The position numbers and the translations under genes were made by a program. A stretch of 10,679 nt of DNA, taken from Octadecabacter sp. GTDB taxonomy: Bacteria > Pseudomonadota > Alphaproteobacteria > Rhodobacterales > Rhodobacteraceae. The DNA lies in contig DQCL01000172.1 of NCBI GenBank assembly GCA_003533975.1, positions 21,823 through 32,501 of the forward strand, written 5' to 3'. The stretch's first letter is position 1. Every line of letters starts with the position of its first letter. The notes beneath the pieces were generated by a model that saw only the letters and a list, made by a program, of their open reading frames with translations, had not been told where the DNA came from and did not search any database. Positions 7,984-10,679 of this stretch are shown here, in pieces.

Positions 7984-7998
7984 CGATGCCTCTATATA
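7969..7998 (+). promoter_or_regulatory. Sigma70-type promoter for the rhodanese-fold/LysM cluster
   Basis: TTGACG (7969-7974) and TATATA (7993-7998) are separated by 18 bp; TATATT at 7995-8000 is an alternative -10 with a 20-bp spacer. Transcription would start near 8005, leaving a leader of about 70 nt before the ATG at 8075. This is the best promoter match I see in the window and marks a new transcription unit after the secreted protein gene. Confidence 0.5.
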
Positions 7999-8074
7999 TT
8001 GCTTCCAAATCTATCTGGGCGCGGTCTTTCCTAATTTACCACAAGATCTAGCGCCAATCGTTGGGGGACGAGGG

Positions 8075-8689
8075 ATGAAACGCACAGCTTTGGCTTGCAC
8101 TTTGATGGCGCTTTCTAGCGCCAGTGCGGCTGAACTGCTCCCCGTGACTGCAGATGCGGTATTCACATTTAATGGCCAAGAGTTCACGATCTCTCGCGCA
8201 AGCACGATCGACGAAACAACGATCACGGCGCTGTCCCAAACATCCGCGACCTGCCCTAGCCCTTGCCTTTCCCCAATGGTCGTCGCACGCAATGTCCCGA
8301 CATTGGGCGAGCTGGACGTGATCGACTTCTTGTCAAATCAGGTCGAGTCCGGTGAAGGCCTATTGATCGACGCCCGTTTACCTGCGGACCGCGCGTTGGT
8401 GTTTATTCCGGCATCGGTCAACATTCCTGCTGCGACCTTGGCCCCCACCAATCCGTATCGTGACGAGATATTGGTGGCACTTGGTGCCGAGCAGTTCCAA
8501 GGCGTATTCGATTTTTCTGACGTTATGTCGTTGGTTGTATTTGATGCTGGCCCTGCAACACAGGATGCCGCCACGCTCATCACTGATCTTCTTATAGCGG
8601 GATATCCCGCCGAAAAGATTGGGTATTACCGCGGTGGGATGTTGGTGTGGTCAACCTCCGGTCTTTCAACGGACGCGACACCGCAATGA
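8075..8689 (+). CDS. Exported rhodanese-fold protein lacking the catalytic Cys, 204 aa (copy 1)
   Basis: Probable periplasmic protein with a signal peptide (MKRTALACTLMALSSASAA, cleavage near Ala19). Residues 25-60 resemble the start of its paralogue at 8930. A CX3C pair follows (Cys60, Cys64, in CPSPC), then GELDVIDFL and a rhodanese-like domain: IDARLPAD (98-105), IPASVNIPAA (111-120), the loop FDAGPATQD (156-164) and GYPAEKIGYYRGGMLVW (176-192). In active rhodaneses a cysteine carries the sulfur in this loop. From memory, close roseobacter homologues read FCNGPWCDQ here, so both loop cysteines are replaced (Asp157, Thr162). Sulfur transfer is therefore unlikely; a binding or structural role is inferred. 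The ATG at 8075 follows GGGGGACGAGGG and gives the signal peptide; a GTG at 7976 is rejected because it lies in the promoter. Confidence 0.85.
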   Translation: MKRTALACTLMALSSASAAELLPVTADAVFTFNGQEFTISRASTIDETTITALSQTSATCPSPCLSPMVVARNVPTLGELDVIDFLSNQVESGEGLLIDARLPADRALVFIPASVNIPAATLAPTNPYRDEILVALGAEQFQGVFDFSDVMSLVVFDAGPATQDAATLITDLLIAGYPAEKIGYYRGGMLVWSTSGLSTDATPQ

Positions 8690-8820
8690 CAAACGATTTT
8701 CATACCCCATTCGACGCGCTGCTTGCGTTGGATGGATTCTTATTGCGGGAGCCTGACGTTTCAGGCACCGACACGATCTTGGCAGGACGAAGTGGCGCGT
8801 ATCGAAACGCAACTTCGTGA
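8686..8820 (+). CDS. Possible 44-aa ORF overlapping the copy 1 stop
   Basis: An ATG overlaps the stop of the preceding gene (ATGA), and an open frame runs 44 codons (MTNDFHTPFDALLALDGFLL at its start) to TGA at 8818. The first part looks like an amphipathic helix; the rest is featureless. It has no separate ribosome binding site and matches no family I know. It might be a coupled small gene, the 5' remnant of a longer gene broken by a frameshift, or chance. The +1-shifted frame stays open from 8723 into the next gene and includes a helical-looking stretch (RSWQDEVARIETQLRD), which is why decay is worth considering. Confidence 0.2.
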   Translation: MTNDFHTPFDALLALDGFLLREPDVSGTDTILAGRSGAYRNATS

Positions 8821-8929
8821 CACGCAGGCGAAACCAGTGGCGCTTTTTGGGGTGCGCTCACGTCACTGGGCACATATAAGAGCGCGCCCCACGAACAACC
8901 TAAACGCCGTAAGATTAGAGAGGCCGAAG
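8690..8929 (+). other. 240-bp gap between the two rhodanese-fold genes
   Basis: Apart from the doubtful 44-aa ORF, this stretch holds a candidate -10 box TATAAG (8875-8880) without a matching -35, about 50 nt before the next ATG. No terminator, tRNA or convincing repeat is visible. It shows no obvious similarity to the region upstream of copy 1, so the leader was apparently not duplicated with the gene. Confidence 0.4.
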
Positions 8930-9562
8930 ATGAACCACCGAATTCTTATGGCCGCATTTTGCTTCATGGCCACCGCTGGAAACGCGCAGGATGTGCGCAT
9001 CACGACATTTAAGTCTGACAGCACATTTGCGCTTAATGATCAGACTTTCACTGTGACGCGCAATCAGGACACTCAAGCTACTTTGGGCAGTGAATACGCA
9101 CTGACGTCCCGAGCTTGCCCGCCCCATTGCCTACAGCCCCTAATCGTGGCGGACGGTGTAGCAACATTCGCTGAACTTGAGGTTCTGACCTTCTTGGAAG
9201 AACACGTTACCGGAGGCACGGGCCTATTTATCGACGCGCGCTCACCTGCTGATTACGCGACAGGTTCAATTCCGGGTGCCGTCAATGTGCCGTTCCCCAC
9301 TCTCGCCGCTGAAAATCGGTACCGAGATGACATTCTTCGCGCACTCGGCGCGGTTGATAAGGGTGACGATGCCCTTGATTTCACCCAAGCAATGGCACTT
9401 GCCCTATATAGCGGCGGGCCATGGTCTGATGATGCACCAACTGCAATTGAACACTTGCTGGCTGCGGGTTACCCCGCTGAAAAACTATTCTATTTTCGTG
9501 GTGGCATTCAGGCGTGGGCACACGTTGGTCTGACTATTCAACACTCACAAAACCCCGGTTAA
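8930..9562 (+). CDS. Exported rhodanese-fold protein lacking the catalytic Cys, 210 aa (copy 2)
   Basis: Paralogue of the protein at 8075 with the same layout. It has a signal peptide (MNHRILMAAFCFMATAGNAQ, cleavage near residue 19), an N-terminal region with FALNDQTFTVTRNQDTQ, a CX3C pair (Cys63, Cys67, in CPPHC), AELEVLTFLE, and a rhodanese-like domain with IDARSPADYATGSIPGAVNV (101-120), the loop YSGGPWSDD (160-168) and GYPAEKLFYFRGGIQAW. Compared with the FCNGPWCDQ loop I recall in roseobacter homologues, both cysteines are serines (Ser161, Ser166) while GPW is kept. It is probably periplasmic and not a sulfurtransferase. The ATG at 8930 follows GAGAGG at 7 nt; an in-frame extension to 8723 lacks a signal peptide and is rejected. 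The LysM gene starts 20 nt after its stop. Confidence 0.87.
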   Translation: MNHRILMAAFCFMATAGNAQDVRITTFKSDSTFALNDQTFTVTRNQDTQATLGSEYALTSRACPPHCLQPLIVADGVATFAELEVLTFLEEHVTGGTGLFIDARSPADYATGSIPGAVNVPFPTLAAENRYRDDILRALGAVDKGDDALDFTQAMALALYSGGPWSDDAPTAIEHLLAAGYPAEKLFYFRGGIQAWAHVGLTIQHSQNPG

Positions 9563-9582
9563 TCCGATTTAAGGCTCCCAGT

Positions 9583-10458
9583 ATGATCCGCACGACTGTC
9601 GCTCTCTTTCTCTTCGCCATTGTTGTATGTGGCCTTATTATTCTTCGTCCTTTCAGTAGTGGGGAGGAAGTCGCAGGTGATCGCCTTGGCACACCGATTG
9701 AAACGGATGTTGAAGTTACACGCGCAGCACCGACAGATTTGGCTGCCCTCGCAGAAGCTGCAACGGCGCCCCTCGTCACTAATGCCGCGACAGGTTTGGT
9801 AGAGGCACCGCGCCGTATCGACGTTGCGCGCCCAAACACGGACGACACCCGTTTGTCAGATATGACGAACAACGTTCTGGCTGAGCTTGGGTTTGCAGGC
9901 GTCGAAACAGTGACCACAAACAGTCAAACACAGCGCCGATCAACCTCTGATATTCTCGCGGGTATCGAGGCCGCGACAGGCCATCGTTCGGTTCTTGAGG
10001 AAAGCGAAACACTCGAAGCAATTGTGATCGCGGCATTGCGTGCTGGTGAAACGGATGAACGGATCGACACAATTATCAACGAAGCGGCAGCAGCGGGGAC
10101 AGTGGCCGTCCCTGAAATCCTCGTCACGTCTGACGGCCGTGTCGACACCCACGTGTTGCTTAACAACATTGTAACACAGGCCCAAATCGCATCTGGTGGC
10201 GCTGCTCCGACAGTTCCGGAAGTCTCACCGGACAATACAGCGGGTATGGAAGTACGCGTTGTGCAACGCGCGACGGATGAAGTTGAAGCGCGTTTTTACA
10301 CAGTGCAGAACGGCGATAGCCTCGGCGCGATTTCGATCAAGTTTTTTGGATCAATCCAACACTACGAGACGATTTTCGAGGCGAACAAAGGTCTGCTTTC
10401 TAGCCCAGATCGTATTCGCGTTGGGCAGCGCCTCGTGATTCCACAACTGGACGCTTAG
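9583..10458 (+). CDS. Membrane-anchored LysM-domain protein, 291 aa
   Basis: Residues 5-22 (TVALFLFAIVVCGLIILR) form one transmembrane helix with a short cytoplasmic tail, so the rest should face the periplasm. Residues 25-110 are Ala/Thr-rich and probably flexible. A helical region with ETLEAIVIAALRAGETDERIDTI follows near 145-170, then GRVDTHVLLNNIVTQAQ. The C-terminal LysM domain (about 238-289) has YTVQNGDSLGAISIKFFG and ends with SSPDRIRVGQRLVIP. LysM binds peptidoglycan N-acetylglucosamine chains, so a cell-wall tether or localisation role is likely (inference). I see no hydrolase domain. The ATG at 9583 has AAGG upstream and directly precedes the membrane helix; a start at 9514 would overlap copy 2. 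It is probably co-transcribed with copy 2. Its stop overlaps that of zapE. Confidence 0.9.
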   Translation: MIRTTVALFLFAIVVCGLIILRPFSSGEEVAGDRLGTPIETDVEVTRAAPTDLAALAEAATAPLVTNAATGLVEAPRRIDVARPNTDDTRLSDMTNNVLAELGFAGVETVTTNSQTQRRSTSDILAGIEAATGHRSVLEESETLEAIVIAALRAGETDERIDTIINEAAAAGTVAVPEILVTSDGRVDTHVLLNNIVTQAQIASGGAAPTVPEVSPDNTAGMEVRVVQRATDEVEARFYTVQNGDSLGAISIKFFGSIQHYETIFEANKGLLSSPDRIRVGQRLVIPQLDA

Positions 10459-10679
10459 GATTTACCCCAGTCGGCGCCTTGCATCTCTCGCAGGCGACTG
10501 GCGGTGCGTTCAAACTCAAACACGCCTTCACCTTCGATATAAAGCATCTCAGGTTCAGCTGCTGCAGATGCGATCAGCTGAACCTTTGCCTCATAAAGCG
10601 CGTCGATCAACGTCACGAACCGTTTGGCCTCATTGAAATTCGCACGGCCCAGTCGCGGAATGTCTTCCAGCACGAGAAC
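10455..10679 (-). CDS. zapE: Cell division protein ZapE (AFG1-like ATPase), C-terminal fragment
   Basis: Only the last 74 codons are in the window; the gene continues past the right edge. ZapE is an AFG1/LACE1-type P-loop ATPase linked to FtsZ-ring function in E. coli. The fragment matches the family's C-terminal end: VLVLEDIPRLGRANFNEAKR, then FVTLIDALYEAKVQLIASAAAEPEMLY (shown here only by its key pieces RFVTLIDALYE and SAAAEPE), then FEFERTASRLREMQGADW. The ATPase core, Walker A and B, lies outside. The codon at 10671-10673 reads GTG and is an internal valine, not a start. The TAA stop overlaps the LysM gene's TAG on the other strand, so the genes converge with no spacer. Confidence 0.93.
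   Translation of the reverse strand, partial: VLVLEDIPRLGRANFNEAKRFVTLIDALYEAKVQLIASAAAEPEMLYIEGEGVFEFERTASRLREMQGADWGKS
10551..10585. repeat. Perfect 11-bp inverted repeat inside the zapE 3' end
   Basis: AGGTTCAGCTG (10551-10561) and CAGCTGAACCT (10575-10585) are perfect reverse complements with a 13-nt loop. On the plus strand the stem is followed by TTTGCC (three T including the last stem base). It lies 93 nt past the LysM stop, within zapE codons. It could act as a weak terminator for plus-strand transcripts entering zapE antisense, or be a by-product of the QLIASAAAE coding sequence. Confidence 0.4.

Noticed and set aside
8723..8929. 69-residue N-terminal extension of rhodanese-fold copy 2
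   Set aside because: It would put the signal peptide in the middle of the protein, begins with TTG and lacks a ribosome site. It is kept only as part of the possible decayed-gene question.
10467..10501. CCAGTCG / CGACTGG inverted repeat just after the LysM stop
   Set aside because: Seven pairs, a 21-nt loop and no following T-run; the 11-bp repeat further on is the better terminator candidate.
1..10679. Defence, phage, transposon or biosynthetic island
   Set aside because: Every substantial gene is a core or envelope gene with similar base use; no integrase, transposase, tRNA, direct-repeat border or toxin-antitoxin motif was seen.

Overview
The window looks like chromosomal DNA of a marine Rhodobacterales alphaproteobacterium (roseobacter group, perhaps Octadecabacter- or Loktanella-like). 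I infer this from moderate GC, from the sequence style of AccD, FolC and IlvD, and from several conserved unknown proteins that I recall mainly from roseobacters (a DUF6478-like protein, the CX3C/rhodanese proteins, the LysM protein). It is mostly housekeeping and envelope genes. I found no mobile element, CRISPR array, tRNA, rRNA or recognisable defence system.

Left part (6-3697, all minus strand), in transcription order: ilvD (branched-chain amino-acid synthesis), a small lipoprotein starting 5 nt after the ilvD stop, a DUF6478-like protein, and a 129-residue conserved hypothetical protein. The last two are 9 nt apart. A perfect 11-bp inverted repeat lies between the lipoprotein and the DUF6478-like gene. 

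Middle part (3806-7927, plus strand, divergent from ilvD): an ACT-domain protein, a CPBP-family membrane protease, accD (fatty-acid synthesis), folC (folate polyglutamylation) and a secreted four-cysteine protein whose start overlaps the folC stop (ATGA). The short spacings suggest one or two operons. accD-folC is a classic bacterial pair; the other members are less standard.

Right part (8075-10458, plus strand): a good sigma70-type promoter precedes two related exported rhodanese-fold proteins, followed by a membrane-anchored LysM protein. Both rhodanese-fold proteins have lost the active-site cysteine and a second cysteine of the same loop, yet both keep an N-terminal CX3C pair. This is the most interesting observation in the window. 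The last gene, the 3' end of zapE on the minus strand, converges with the LysM gene so tightly that their stop codons overlap.

I did not find a clear previously undescribed system. The best leads are the cysteine-less rhodanese pair, the two perfect 11-bp inverted repeats, and the 240-bp gap between the rhodanese-fold genes, which may hold a small or decayed gene.
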